A stretch of 64,000 bases of DNA from JANNSX01 sp963741525 (GTDB lineage: Bacteria; Pseudomonadota; Alphaproteobacteria; Rhizobiales; Hyphomicrobiaceae), in the NCBI GenBank assembly GCA_963741525.1, contig CAVUIW010000009.1:62001-126000 (forward strand), read 5' to 3'. Shown here in pieces: positions 18,751-27,717 of the stretch (the first letter of the stretch is position 1; every line of letters starts with the position of its first letter). The translations under genes were made by a program, and so were the position numbers. A model generated the notes under the pieces. The model searched no databases and had not been told where the DNA came from. It worked only from the letters and a program-made list of their open reading frames with translations.

Positions 18751-19403
18751 GCTTTCTTCGCGGCCTCGATGAACCGCCGGATCTTCTCGGCGATCCTTCT
18801 CGCCCGGTGCCCGCTCGACACCGGAGGAGACATCGACGATCGCTGCCCCCGTCAGCCGGATCGCCTCGGCGACGTTTTCAGGGGTGAGACCGCCCGACAG
18901 CATGTAGCGGACCTTGTCGCGGACGCCAAGCAGGGCTCGCCAGTCGAAGGCAGACGCCATTGCCGCCCGGGAGTGCGCCATCGCGCGGCCCTCCGGGGGC
19001 TTGGCATCGAACAGGATGAGGTCGGCGACGCTCCTCGTAGGCGAGCGCGCGCGCGGCGTCCTCGGCGGTCCGGACGGCGATCGCTTTCATGACCGGGGAT
19101 GCCGGTCGCGGGCCTTGATGGCTGCCACGCGCTCCGGCGTCTCCTGTGCCGTGGAGTTGGAACAGGTCGGGGCGACCGCCGACGCGATCTCGTCGATCAG
19201 CGCGTCGTCCGCATCGACGACGAGCGCGACGATCTTGGCGCGGCCGCGGATGATCGCGGCGAGCTTGGCCGCGGTCGCGACATCCACATAGCGCGGACGT
19301 TTTCGGGAAGAAGACGAGACCGACATAGTCCGCGCCCGCGTCCAGCGCCGCGCGCATCATGCGCCTCGGTCTTCAAGCCGCAGATTTTGACGTCAGTGGG
19401 CAT
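18747..19403 (-). pseudogene. trpF: Phosphoribosylanthranilate isomerase, at least five frameshifts
   Basis: TrpF isomerises phosphoribosylanthranilate. Fragments in order, spread over three frames: MPTDVKICGLKTEA, MMRAALDAGADYVGLVFFPK, PRYVDVATAAKLAAIIRGR, DLFQLHGT, ETPERVAAI, VMKAIAVRTAEDAARALAYE, DWRALLGVRDKVRYMLSGG, NVAEAIRLTGAAIVDVSSG and EKIRRFIEAAKKA. Together they rebuild a normal about 215-residue barrel with little sign of substitution at key sites. The indel density (about one per 120 bp) is the highest in the window. It lies between lapA and trpB as in relatives. Confidence 0.8.
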
Positions 19404-19487
19404 AGGCTCAGCCGATGGAGCAATCGCCGAGCTCTGGACCGTATCCTGTCAGATCGGCCACGGTCTGTCAGTGCGAGGTCGGAAGCG

Positions 19488-19832
19488 TCAAGCCGCCTTG
19501 CGGCCCGAGCCGATGGCCTTTTCCGTGCCGGTATCGCGCTCTCGGGTGAGGCGCGTCGCCTCGCTGCGCCATCGGAAGGCCTCGCGGGTTCTGACGCGGG
19601 CGGTGCGGCGCCATTTGCTTTGGCTGAGCCACATGGCGAGGCCGCCGATGATGAGCCCCGCCATGAACACGGCGAAGAGCACGAGCGACAGCGGCGCCTC
19701 GAAGACGAGGCCCGAGGCCGACCGGCCGAAGGGATCGACGGACACGGCGACAGGCGTGCGGTTCGCCAGCCCGAAGGGGACGATGACGATCGCGGTGGCT
19801 ATGGCCAACAGGAGCCAGAGAAACTTGCGCAC
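19488..19832 (-). CDS. lapA: LapA-domain (DUF1049) inner-membrane protein
   Basis: 114 residues: an N-terminal hydrophobic helix (about 4-24), a short loop with NRTPVAVSVDPFG, a second helix (about 48-68, LSLVLFAVFMAGLIIGGLAMWL) and a basic cytoplasmic tail. This is the LapA topology, associated with LPS assembly control in enterobacteria. It sits 8 bp after the repaired end of ihfB, in the conserved ihfB-lapA-trpF order. It is one of the few unbroken genes in this stretch. Confidence 0.8.
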   Translation of the reverse strand: MRKFLWLLLAIATAIVIVPFGLANRTPVAVSVDPFGRSASGLVFEAPLSLVLFAVFMAGLIIGGLAMWLSQSKWRRTARVRTREAFRWRSEATRLTRERDTGTEKAIGSGRKAA

Positions 19833-19839
19833 GATCTGC

Positions 19840-20236
19840 CTACTCTTTCGACGTCCTCATCTGGACCGCTGTGCCGCGGCCTCGGTTGCACGGCGCCGTC
19901 CGGCGGCCCGCTTGGGCGCTGGCAGCTGGCTGCGCCTCGACGCCCGGCACGGGCGCCGGCCGGTTCAGCCGCTCGCGCAAATCCTTGCCGGTCTTGAAGA
20001 ACGGCACGAATTTTTCCTTGACGGAGACCGGCCTGCCCGGTCCGGGGATTGCGGGCGGTCCGCGAGGCCCGGTGCTTCACCGAGAAGGCGCCGAAGCCCC
20101 TGAGTTCCACCCGGTCGCCGCGCGCCATCGCGGCGATGATCTCGTCGAAAACGACATTGACGATCCGCTCGACGTCCTTGTGAAACAGGTGCGGATGCTC
20201 GTAGGCGAGCTTCTGGATCAGCTCCGACTTTATCAT
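19840..20236 (-). pseudogene. ihfB: Integration host factor beta subunit, one frameshift
   Basis: IHF-beta is a DNA-bending nucleoid protein. MIKSELIQKLAYEHPHLF, DEIIAAMARGDRVELRGFG and RNPRTGQA are the family dimerisation and DNA-clamp segments. One extra base near 20030 then shifts the frame; correcting it gives VSVKEKFVPFFKTGKDLRER and a Pro/Ala/Arg-rich tail with a stop at 19840. It lies 40 bp after sppA. Confidence 0.87.
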
Positions 20237-20275
20237 CCCCGCCGCTCCCTCTAGCGATGTGCTTGTAATGCCATG

Positions 20276-21246
20276 CTAATTCCCGGAACCGTGCCAGAGG
20301 GACAATAAACCGTCAAGTTGCAGGGCCTGGATCAACCGGTTTTTCTCGAGCCTCGTGGCCAGGTCGAAGCCCGGCAAGTGCCGCGAGCCGGTCGGCGAGG
20401 CTCGCATTGCCGGTCAAATAGCTCCAATCGCTTGTCGGATTTGGGTTTCCAGTCGATCACCTCGAGGCCGGTCTCGACGCCTTTCGAGGCCGTCAGCCAG
20501 GCGATCGCCTCGCGCTCGCCGCCGATCTCGTCGACGAGTTTCAGCGAGAGCGCCTGCCGGCCCGAGTAGATGCGGCCGTCCTCGAGCCCCGGTACCGTCG
20601 CGGTCGCGATCCCGCGCCGGTCGGCAACGAGCTTCAGGAACCACTGCTGCGATTCCTTGACCATCTCCTGAGCCAAAGCCAGGCCCGGCGCATCGAGCGG
20701 CTGGAAGGGCGAGGGGTTGGCCTTCGAGCGGCCCGCTCTTGATCTCGTGCATCTTGACGCCGAGCTTGTCGAGCAGCCCCGACACCTCCGGAAACTGGAA
20801 GATGACGCCGACCGAGCCGGTGATGGTGTTGCCGCGGGTGAAGATGCGGTCGGTGGCGAGCGAGATCATGTAGGCGGCCGACGTCGCCATGGTGCCGCAG
20901 ACGGCGACCACCGGCTTCTTGGCCCGCAAATCCCCGATCGCCTCGTAGAGCGCCTCGCCGCCGGTGGTCGTGCCGCCGGGACTGTTGACCGACAAGGATC
21001 ACGGCTTTCACGCGGTCGTCATCGGCGACCTTTTTCAAGAGTTCGATCTGCGCCCGGTCGTCGGTGATGAGGCCTTCGATGGCGACGCGCGCGATCTGGG
21101 GCGAGCGGCCATATCCGTCGCCGGCCGAGCGGGCGACGAGGCCCGAACACGGCCAGAAGCCCGAGCCCGATCGCCGCGATCCGCCAGAACGAAACGCGGC
21201 GCCTCAGCCGGCGCTGCTCGAGGGCCTTGTCGAGATCGATGCTCAT
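20276..21246 (-). pseudogene. sppA: Signal peptide peptidase SppA, at least four frameshifts
   Basis: SppA (S49) is a membrane-anchored serine protease that digests cleaved signal peptides. MSIDLDKALEQRRLRRRVSF is followed by one membrane helix (IAAIGLGLLAVFG). The chain then resumes, across shifts near 21146 and 20998, as RVKAVIL, VNSPGGTTTGGEALYEAI and MATSAAYMISLATDRIFTR (nucleophile Ser region) and TGSVGVIFQFPEV. A shift near 20712 leads to MVKESQQWFLKLVADRRG and GRIYSGRQALSLKLVDEIGG (Lys region). Two further shifts near 20425 and 20370 precede the end, RLEKNRLIQALQ. It lies between rpsA and ihfB. Confidence 0.82.
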
Positions 21247-21453
21247 ATCTTACCTCGCGAAAAACACAGCGACAGCCGCCAGTCCCTGCGCCCCGCTCCC
21301 CGTGTGCTCTATCGGGCTTCGGCCCTGCCCCTTGGGGGGAGGGTGCCGACAGGTGGGAGAGGGGTTGAGTTTGGCGCAGCCTCTTAGCAATCTCTCAAAT
21401 GCGAACGAACTTACCTGACCCGAGGAGGGGCTGAGTATACCTCAACCCCTCTT

Positions 21454-21492
21454 CCGGCCTTCGGCCACCTTCTCCCCGAAGGAGAAGGCCGG
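21454..21492. repeat. CCGGCCTT palindrome
   Basis: CCGGCCTT...CCTTCTCC-CCGAA-GGAGAAGGCCGG forms nested stems in the gap between rpsA and sppA. It belongs to the GC-rich dispersed palindromes common in this order. About 200 bp on its left side hold only similar simple sequence. Confidence 0.6.
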
Positions 21493-21565
21493 CTACGGAT
21501 GGTTTTCCCGTGAAGTCGCATATCGAAAGCTTGCAGGAGACCAACTCGCCCTGACCTTGCCCAAC

Positions 21566-21598
21566 GAAAAAGGCCCGCGCAAGTCGCGCGGGCCTTTG
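21566..21598 (-). terminator. Rho-independent terminator of rpsA
   Basis: Read on the minus strand: AAAGGCCCGCGCGACTT-GCGCGGGCCTTTTT. This is an 11-bp GC stem, a 4-base loop and a U-run, 24 bp after the rpsA stop. sppA therefore probably needs its own promoter. Confidence 0.9.
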
Positions 21599-21621
21599 AT
21601 TTATCCTGATGACCGCGAGGA

Positions 21622-23361
21622 TCAGTCGGTCTTGGCCTCTTCGTCTCCCGCGTTGCGGCGCTTCAAGGCAGCGCCGAGAATGTCGCCGAGGGACGCGCCG
21701 GAGTCGGACGAGCCGAACTGCGCCACGGCCTCCTTCTCCTCGGCGATCTCGAGCGACTTGATCGAGAGATTGACGCGCCGCGACGTCTTGTCGATCTGCG
21801 TCACCGCGGCGTCCACCTTGGTGCCGACGACGAAGCGCTCCGGCCGCTGCTCTGATCGCTCACGCGAAAGGTCGCCGCGCTTGATGAAGGCCGTCATGTC
21901 GCTCTCGGCGATCTTCACCTCGATGCCGTGCTCCTGCACCGCTACCACCTCGCAGGTGACCGTCTGGCCCTTCTTCAGGCCGACGACGTTCTCGAAGGGA
22001 TCGCCGTCGAGCTGCTTGATGCCGAGGCTGATGCGCTCCTTCTCGGCGTCGACGTCGAGCACCACCGCGCGGACATCGTCGCCCTTCTTGAAGGCCTTGA
22101 TGGCCTCCTCGCCCGGCTGGTTCCAGGACAGATCGGAGAGATGGACCATGCCGTCGATGCCGGTGTCGAGGCCGATGAACAGGCCGAACTCGGTGATGTT
22201 GCGGATCTGGCCTTCGATATTGGAGCCCTTGGGATGCGACGAGAGGAAGGCATCCCACGGATTGGCCTGGGTCTGCTTGAGGCCAAGCGAGATACGCCGC
22301 TTCTGCGGATCGACCTCGAGCACCTGGACCTCGACCTCCTGGCTGGTCGAGACGATCTTGCCGGGATGGATGTTCTTCTTGGTCCAGCTCATCTCGGAGA
22401 CGTGGATCAGGCCTTCGACGCCGGGCTCCAGCTCGACGAACGCGCCATAGTCGGCGATGTTCGTGACCTTGCCAGTGTAGCGGGCGCCGACCGGATACTT
22501 GGCGGCGATGCCGGCCCAGGGATCGGCCTCGAGCTGCTTCATGCCGAGGCTGATGCGCTGCGTCTCCGGATTGATGCGGATGATCTGCACCTTCACCGTG
22601 TCGCCGACATTGACGATCTCGCTCGGATGGCTGACGCGGCGCCATGCCATGTCGGTGACATGGAGCAGGCCGTCGATGCCGCCCAGATCGATGAACGCGC
22701 CGTAATCGGTGATGTTCTTGACGACGCCGTCGATAACCTGGCTCTCTTCGAGCTTGGCCACGATCTCCGAGCGCTGCTCGGCGCGGGTCTCTTCGAGCAC
22801 GGAGCGGCGGGAGACGACGATGTTGCCGCGCCGGCGATCCATCTTGAGGATCTGGAAGGGCTGCTGCTGATGCATCAGCGGGCCAATGTCGCGGATCGGG
22901 CGAATGTCGACCTGGCTGCCGGGGAGGAAGGCGACAGCGCCGTCGAAATCGACCGTGAAGCCGCCCTTGACCTTGTTGAAGATGACGCCTGTCACCTTCT
23001 CGTTGGCATTGAACTTCTCCTCGAGGCGGACCCAGCTTTCCTCGCGGCGCGCCTTGTCGCGCGAGAGCACGGCCTCGCCGAGCGCATTCTCGACGCGCTC
23101 CAGGTAGACCTCGACCGTGTCGCCGACCTTGACGTCGCCATCGCGGCCGGGGCCTTGGAATTCTTTGACGGGAACGCGGCCTTCCATCTTGAGGCCGACA
23201 TCGATCAGCGCCAGGTCCTTCTCGATGGCAACGATGATCCCTTTGACCACCATGCCTTCCTGGAGACTGTCGGAGGCGAGAGCCTCGTCCAGAAGGGCGG
23301 CGAAATCCTCTCGTGAGGGGTTCATGTCTCTGGCAGTTGAAGCCTGGTTCACGCTCATCAA
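21622..23361 (-). CDS. rpsA: 30S ribosomal protein S1
   Basis: 579 residues with six S1 (OB-fold) domains, each with the VxGxVxxIxxxGAFVxL pattern, for example YTGKVTNIADYGAFVELE and IEGQIRNITEFGLFIGLD. S1 holds mRNA on the small subunit. The C-terminal SSDSGASLGDILGAALKRRN is the usual alphaproteobacterial tail. It is unbroken, unlike its downstream neighbours. The start MMSVNQ at 23361 is preceded by GGAG, and a 215-bp leader with hairpins separates it from cmk. Confidence 0.96.
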   Translation of the reverse strand: MMSVNQASTARDMNPSREDFAALLDEALASDSLQEGMVVKGIIVAIEKDLALIDVGLKMEGRVPVKEFQGPGRDGDVKVGDTVEVYLERVENALGEAVLSRDKARREESWVRLEEKFNANEKVTGVIFNKVKGGFTVDFDGAVAFLPGSQVDIRPIRDIGPLMHQQQPFQILKMDRRRGNIVVSRRSVLEETRAEQRSEIVAKLEESQVIDGVVKNITDYGAFIDLGGIDGLLHVTDMAWRRVSHPSEIVNVGDTVKVQIIRINPETQRISLGMKQLEADPWAGIAAKYPVGARYTGKVTNIADYGAFVELEPGVEGLIHVSEMSWTKKNIHPGKIVSTSQEVEVQVLEVDPQKRRISLGLKQTQANPWDAFLSSHPKGSNIEGQIRNITEFGLFIGLDTGIDGMVHLSDLSWNQPGEEAIKAFKKGDDVRAVVLDVDAEKERISLGIKQLDGDPFENVVGLKKGQTVTCEVVAVQEHGIEVKIAESDMTAFIKRGDLSRERSEQRPERFVVGTKVDAAVTQIDKTSRRVNLSIKSLEIAEEKEAVAQFGSSDSGASLGDILGAALKRRNAGDEEAKTD

Positions 23362-23410
23362 GTCTCCTCTTCGCGGGTCAGCGACGTCGCGTTGCGTTTC
23401 GGACGCTTTG

Positions 23411-23546
23411 GCTCTCGCGAAATACGCCGAGAGCGGGCTTTCGGCGGGATTTGAGCCCGCCGCCCTCTCTACGCCGCACCCCGTCTGCCTTGGCGTGGGT
23501 TAGCGATGCCGCCCTGCCCGGACCTTCCGGGTTGCGAACCCCGAAG
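23411..23546 (-). promoter_or_regulatory. Hairpin-rich leader between cmk and rpsA
   Basis: Three stems lie in the 215-bp gap upstream of rpsA: GCTCTCG/CGAGAGC at 23411-23434, GGCGGG/CCCGCC at about 23443-23463, and CTTCCGGGTT/AACCCCGAAG at 23524-23546. The last could end cmk transcripts. The first two would be in the rpsA leader, where S1 is known to autoregulate in enterobacteria. Regulation here is inferred only from structure. Confidence 0.45.
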
Positions 23547-23576
23547 TGCCGCCGGAAAGCAAAATGGGGCCCACCC

Positions 23577-24218
23577 TCAAGGGGTGCGCCCGGACTTTCC
23601 GGTCTTGTCCTCGATCAGATGCACGGCGGCTCTGAACGCGGCTTCTATATCCAATTCGGTGGTGTCGAGCAAGATCGCATCGGCGGCAGGCGCCAGAGGT
23701 GCGACGCTCCGGTCGCGGTCGCGCCGGTCGCGGACGCGGATGTCCTCGTGAATCTGGCTGAATTTGACGTCGGCGCCGGCCTTGGTGAGCTCCTTCCAGC
23801 GGCGACGGGCTCGCTCCTCGCTGGAGGCGGTTACGAAGATCTTAACGTCGGCATCGGGAAGTACGACAGTGCCGATATCTCGTCCGTCGAGCACGGCGCC
23901 GGGGGGATAGGCCGCGAACGCGCGCTGATAGTCCAGCAGCGCCGCACGAACCTCCGGGATCCGGGCGATGATGGAGGCGGACTCACCGGCGGTTCGGCCG
24001 CGCAGCTCGGGATCGCCAAGCGTCGTGCGATCGAGCGACTGGGCGGCGGCGACGGCCGCATCGACATCGGCGAGCGGTTTGCCTGTGGCCAGCACATCGC
24101 GCGCAACAGCGCGATAGAGCAGGCCGGTGTCCAGATGATTAAGTCCGAAATGCGCGGCAATGCGCTTGGCGAGCGTCCCCTTGCCGGACGCCGCAGGACC
24201 ATCGACCGCGATCCGCAT
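23577..24218 (-). CDS. cmk: Cytidylate kinase
   Basis: 213 residues. The P-loop DGPAASGKGTLAKRIA (residues 6-21) is followed by LDTGLLYRAVA, the central GRDIGTVVLPDADVKIFVTA and the LID region SEERARRRWKEL. It phosphorylates CMP and dCMP. It normally lies directly after aroA; here aroA is about 5.8 kb away with other genes between. Confidence 0.95.
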   Translation of the reverse strand: MRIAVDGPAASGKGTLAKRIAAHFGLNHLDTGLLYRAVARDVLATGKPLADVDAAVAAAQSLDRTTLGDPELRGRTAGESASIIARIPEVRAALLDYQRAFAAYPPGAVLDGRDIGTVVLPDADVKIFVTASSEERARRRWKELTKAGADVKFSQIHEDIRVRDRRDRDRSVAPLAPAADAILLDTTELDIEAAFRAAVHLIEDKTGKSGRTP

Positions 24219-24232
24219 CGGCTCTCCCTTCC

Positions 24233-25753
24233 TCAGAGCGCGAGCCCAAGTTTCTGCGCCAAGCCAATGCGCTGCAGCTTGCCCGTCGCGCCCTTGGGGA
24301 TCTCGGGGAGTATGACGATCTTGCGGGGCACCTTGAAATCGGCAAGGCGCTTCAGCGCGAAGTCGCGGATCTCGCGCTCGGTGGCGGTTTGGCCTTCCTT
24401 CAGCACGATGGCCGCCGCCACCTCCTCGCCGAGCTTGTCGTGGGGTATCGCGAAAGTGACGACCTGAGCGACGGCCGGGTGATCCAACAACACCTCGTCC
24501 ACCTCGAGCGGGGAAACCTTTTCGCCGCCGCGGTTGATGAGCTCCTTCAGGCGACCGGTGATACGCAGATACCCTTCCTCGTCCATCACGCCCTGATCGC
24601 CCGTGCGGAACCAGCCATTCGTGAAGCCTTTGGCATTGGCTTCCGGATTGGCCTCGTAACCCCGCGTGACGTTGGGGCCGCGGATCACGACCTCGCCGGG
24701 ATCGCCATTGCTCAGAAGTTGTCCCGCCTCATCCATGATGGCCACCTCGGGTCCGGCCGCGATGCCGACGGAGCCGGGCTTGCGCGCGCGCGGCGGCAGC
24801 GGGTTCGACGCCATCTGATGTGCCGCCTCCGTCATGCCGTAGCTCTCGATGACGGGGCAGCCGAAGGTCTTTTCCAGCTCGAGCATCACCTGCGGGGGGA
24901 GCGAGGCCGAGGAGGAGCGGATGAATTTGAGTTTCTGGCGCGCGAGGACTTCCGTGTTGCGTTCGGCGCGCGTCAAGATCGCCTGATGCATTGTCGGCAC
25001 GGCCGTGAACCAGGTCGGCGCCGCCTCATCGAGCCAGCTGAAAAACTTCAGCGCATTGAAGCCTGGCGTGCAGACCGTCTCGCCGCCGGCCGCAAGTGAG
25101 GAGAGCACAGCCGCAATAAGTCCGTGAATATGGAACAGCGGCATGATGTTGAGGCAGCGATCTTCTGGCGTCAGCGCCAGCGTCGTGCCGATGTGACGGG
25201 CGGACGCCGCGACATTCGACTGTGCCAGCGGCACGATCTTCGGCCGCGAGGTGGTGCCAGAGGTATGCAGCACGAGCGCGATGTCGTCGGGGCCGGGCGC
25301 CTCGGCGGAACGCACTTTTTCGCTCACCGGCGCCGCGAGCTTGAAGGCGCCCGCACCTCGTTCCGGCTCGGGCACGATGTCGATCACCGCCGTGCCGAGC
25401 TTTTCCGCGACCGCACGTGCCGGCGTATCGAATCCAGCGAGCGTCACGAGCGCCTTCGCCTTCAAGTCGCTCATGTAGAATTCGAACTCGTCCGCCCGAT
25501 AGGCGGGATTGAGCGGGGCGGTCGTCGCGGATTGGGCGATGGTGATGAAGGCGGCTGCCATCTCCGGGCCGCTTGGGAGCACGATGGCGACCCGGTCGCC
25601 GCAGCCGATTCCGGCGGCGTTGAGGGCTGCTCCGACATCGCGGCTCAGAGCGGCCAGGCCACCAAAACTCAGCGACTGCGAACCCGGCGTTCCGAGCGCC
25701 GGCCGGCCCGCATCGTTGCGCGACAAAAGCTTGGCGATCGTATCTGCGGTCAT
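24233..25753 (-). CDS. AMP-forming acyl-CoA synthetase/ligase
   Basis: 506 residues of the ANL superfamily: ATP-binding LHTSGTTSRPK, then MPLFHIHGL, SYGMTEAAHQM, GWFRTGDQGVMDEEGYLRI and the catalytic-lysine end PKGATGKLQR. The size and motifs resemble the oxalate/medium-chain acyl-CoA ligase group (Pcs60-like), but the acid substrate cannot be fixed. The stop is 14 bp before cmk and the start 9 bp after the RidA stop, so it shares a transcript with RidA. It is part of the block that separates aroA from cmk. Confidence 0.85.
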   Translation of the reverse strand: MTADTIAKLLSRNDAGRPALGTPGSQSLSFGGLAALSRDVGAALNAAGIGCGDRVAIVLPSGPEMAAAFITIAQSATTAPLNPAYRADEFEFYMSDLKAKALVTLAGFDTPARAVAEKLGTAVIDIVPEPERGAGAFKLAAPVSEKVRSAEAPGPDDIALVLHTSGTTSRPKIVPLAQSNVAASARHIGTTLALTPEDRCLNIMPLFHIHGLIAAVLSSLAAGGETVCTPGFNALKFFSWLDEAAPTWFTAVPTMHQAILTRAERNTEVLARQKLKFIRSSSASLPPQVMLELEKTFGCPVIESYGMTEAAHQMASNPLPPRARKPGSVGIAAGPEVAIMDEAGQLLSNGDPGEVVIRGPNVTRGYEANPEANAKGFTNGWFRTGDQGVMDEEGYLRITGRLKELINRGGEKVSPLEVDEVLLDHPAVAQVVTFAIPHDKLGEEVAAAIVLKEGQTATEREIRDFALKRLADFKVPRKIVILPEIPKGATGKLQRIGLAQKLGLAL

Positions 25754-25762
25754 GATGCGATC

Positions 25763-26149
25763 CTATTCCTTCACCGCCTCGCCCTCGACCTCGAACAGCA
25801 GATCGGGATGGGCGAGCCCCGCGACCTGGACGAAGGTCGTCGCGCAGGCGTGCCCCGCCATCAGCCGATCACGCGTCAACCGGTAGAGCGCCACATCGGC
25901 CGGTGCCGTCATGTAGATGACGATGCGAATGAGGTCGGTTTTCTTGTAGCCCGCGGCGGCGAGGATGGCGAAGAGGTTCTGCCAGGCTTGCTCCATCTGG
26001 GCCGGCAATTCCTTGACGATGGAGCCGTCCTTGCGGACGCCAATCTGGCCGGAGACGACGATGCGTTCCGCGGCCGCCTTGTGGGTGACGGCCTGCGCAT
26101 AGTTCGAGGCCGGCTTGGTGACCGTGTCGGGATTGAGCTGCTTGGGCAT
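25763..26149 (-). CDS. RidA/YjgF-family protein
   Basis: 128 residues, the normal size for RidA-like trimers. It begins with KQLNPDTVTKPASNYAQAV and has IVVSGQIGVRKDGSIV and DLIRIVIYMTAPAD in the expected places, ending LAHPDLLFEVEGEAV. The classical RidA arginine that binds the imine substrate lies in the segment RNCA/G, here read as GHACATTFVQV, so that Arg is missing. It is therefore probably a RidA-subgroup member without standard imine deaminase activity. Confidence 0.8.
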   Translation of the reverse strand: MPKQLNPDTVTKPASNYAQAVTHKAAAERIVVSGQIGVRKDGSIVKELPAQMEQAWQNLFAILAAAGYKKTDLIRIVIYMTAPADVALYRLTRDRLMAGHACATTFVQVAGLAHPDLLFEVEGEAVKE

Positions 26150-26247
26150 GGGCGCTCCGCAAGAGTTCTGGATTTGCGGCGGACCATAGGAAGGCCGTCA
26201 GTCTTTGTCGATGGCGCCGCCGGAAAGGCTGCGCTGCGCGGCCTTGC

Positions 26248-26853
26248 CTACGTCAGCGTCCGCCAGCCCGCGACAATGCGGGCCGCTGTCGAAACGAAGC
26301 AGACCGCGGCGAAGACATAGGCGAGCCAGCGGAAGGCGTCGGGGAAGAGGCAGCACAAGAGAAAGAAGATGATGGTCTCGGTCCCCTCGGCAAGGCCCGT
26401 CAGATAAAACAGCGACTTCTTTCCCTGGACGATCGTCGACAGACCCCGCTTCTCCGCCATGATGGCGAAGGCGAGGAAGGCCGAGCCGCTGGCATAGAAG
26501 CTGGCGAGCAGGACTGCAGCGGGAAGCGCATTGCGGAACGGATCGGCGATGGCGAAGGCCAACGGGATGGCGCCGTAGAAAATGAAGTCGAGTACGATGT
26601 CGAGATAGCCGCCGAGGTCGGTCTGGTGGGTCGCCCGCGCGATGGCGCCATCGAGCCCGTCGGCAAGTCGGTTGAGCAGGATTAGCGCAATCGCCCAGCC
26701 GGGCTGGCCGATGGCAATGGCGATCGCCGCGCACAGCCCGGCGACGAAGCCCGCCAGCGTCATCTCGATGGCGCCGATGCCGATGCGCGCGAGCATCCGG
26801 CCCGCATGGTTCAGCGGGGGATCGATGTAAGGGCGCACATGGGCGTCGAGCAT
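26248..26853 (-). CDS. CDP-alcohol phosphatidyltransferase family membrane protein
   Basis: 201 residues with about six membrane helices. The metal-binding family motif is present as DGAIARATHQTDLGGYLDIVLD (D-G-x2-A-R, then G-x3-D-x3-D), here with seven residues before the second Gly. Such enzymes make phospholipid headgroups from CDP-diacylglycerol and an alcohol such as glycerol phosphate, serine or inositol phosphate. The short size and missing N-terminal cytosolic domain do not allow a substrate call. Confidence 0.82.
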   Translation of the reverse strand: MLDAHVRPYIDPPLNHAGRMLARIGIGAIEMTLAGFVAGLCAAIAIAIGQPGWAIALILLNRLADGLDGAIARATHQTDLGGYLDIVLDFIFYGAIPLAFAIADPFRNALPAAVLLASFYASGSAFLAFAIMAEKRGLSTIVQGKKSLFYLTGLAEGTETIIFFLLCCLFPDAFRWLAYVFAAVCFVSTAARIVAGWRTLT

Positions 26854-26935
26854 TGCGATTCCGTTTCAGAATGATGGCCGTGCTGGCCCATTGCCAGTCG
26901 AGTGCCTGGACCTCGACGGCCATAGGAACCCATGG

Positions 26936-27044
26936 CCTAGTCCGGTTCTGCGTTCCGCAGGGATCGGAGAACCGGACTAGGCCATTGGCTTTGAGCACTT
27001 TGTTTCGGCCACCCGGTATCCACTTGGGAGGACAAGTGCTCTAA
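26936..27044. repeat. Composite palindromic repeat, copy 1 (GGTATCCACTT type)
   Basis: The first palindrome is CCTAGTCCGGTTCT / AGAACCGGACTAGG. After the linker TTGGCTTTGAGCACTTTG comes a second unit with CCGGTATCCACTTGG, ending AAGTGCTCTAA. The same two-part layout occurs at 28913-29018 and, reversed, at 58594-58700 and 58858-58961. Confidence 0.85.
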
Positions 27045-27081
27045 CTTGCCAATGTAGTGCAAGCAGGGCAGGTTCCGGCCG

Positions 27082-27474
27082 ATGTATCGCTCCGTCACCC
27101 ACAACATTCGCGTGACCGTCACGCCGCAATACCTGCCGGAGCGCTCCGAGCCGGACGCCAAACGCTATTTCTGGGCCTACACCGTGGAAATCGCCAATCA
27201 GGGCGACCGGCCGATGCAGCTGCGCTCCCGGCATTGGCGGATCACAGACGCCATGGGGCGCACCGAGGAGGTGCGCGGTCCGGGAGTCGTCGGCGAGGAG
27301 CCCGTCATCATGCCGGGCAATGCCTTTACCTACACGAGTGGCTGCCCATTGAAGACCTCGTCCGGCATCATGGTCGGCAGCTATCAGATGCAGGACGAGG
27401 ACGGGCGGATGCTCGATGTGGCGATTCCCGCTTTCTCGCTCGACAGCCCCGATCGGCCGAAGCGGCTGAATTAG
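27082..27474 (+). CDS. apaG: ApaG protein
   Basis: 130 residues, a single DUF525 immunoglobulin-like fold. The signatures YFWAYTVEIANQGDRPMQL, RHWRITDAMG, GPGVVGEEPVIMPG and MVGSYQM are all present. ApaG is linked to cobalt/magnesium phenotypes and Ap4A metabolism in enterobacteria, but its biochemical role is unsettled. It is flanked by repeat elements on both sides and is probably monocistronic. Confidence 0.92.
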   Translation: MYRSVTHNIRVTVTPQYLPERSEPDAKRYFWAYTVEIANQGDRPMQLRSRHWRITDAMGRTEEVRGPGVVGEEPVIMPGNAFTYTSGCPLKTSSGIMVGSYQMQDEDGRMLDVAIPAFSLDSPDRPKRLN

Positions 27475-27491
27475 TCTGGCGCGCGGCTCGT

Positions 27492-27653
27492 GTGGCGTCG
27501 CGCCATAGTTGACCAGTCGCGCCGCACGGTCGGAGTCAACTATGGCGCGATGAACGCCACACGAAGCTCATGATATTGCTAGTGGCCCTCATGTCGCGCC
27601 AAAATCGGACGGACGCCCGGCGAACATGCGATTTTGGCGCGACGGGCCACTAG
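27492..27653. repeat. Palindromic repeat pair (units B and A)
   Basis: GTGTGGCG...CGCCACAC at 27492-27562 (inner CATAGTTGAC / GTCAACTATG) is unit B. CTAGTGGCC...GGCCACTAG at 27579-27653, 75 bp, is unit A. They are the same units as at 2779-2942 but in reverse order. The inner stems differ in sequence while still pairing, so the palindromes have changed with base-pair compensation. Confidence 0.88.
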
Positions 27654-27717
27654 TCTTGACCGGACCGCCGAAACCGGTTGCTTAGGGCGTGTTGCTTCCG
27701 CTTGCAGGAGACCTGTC

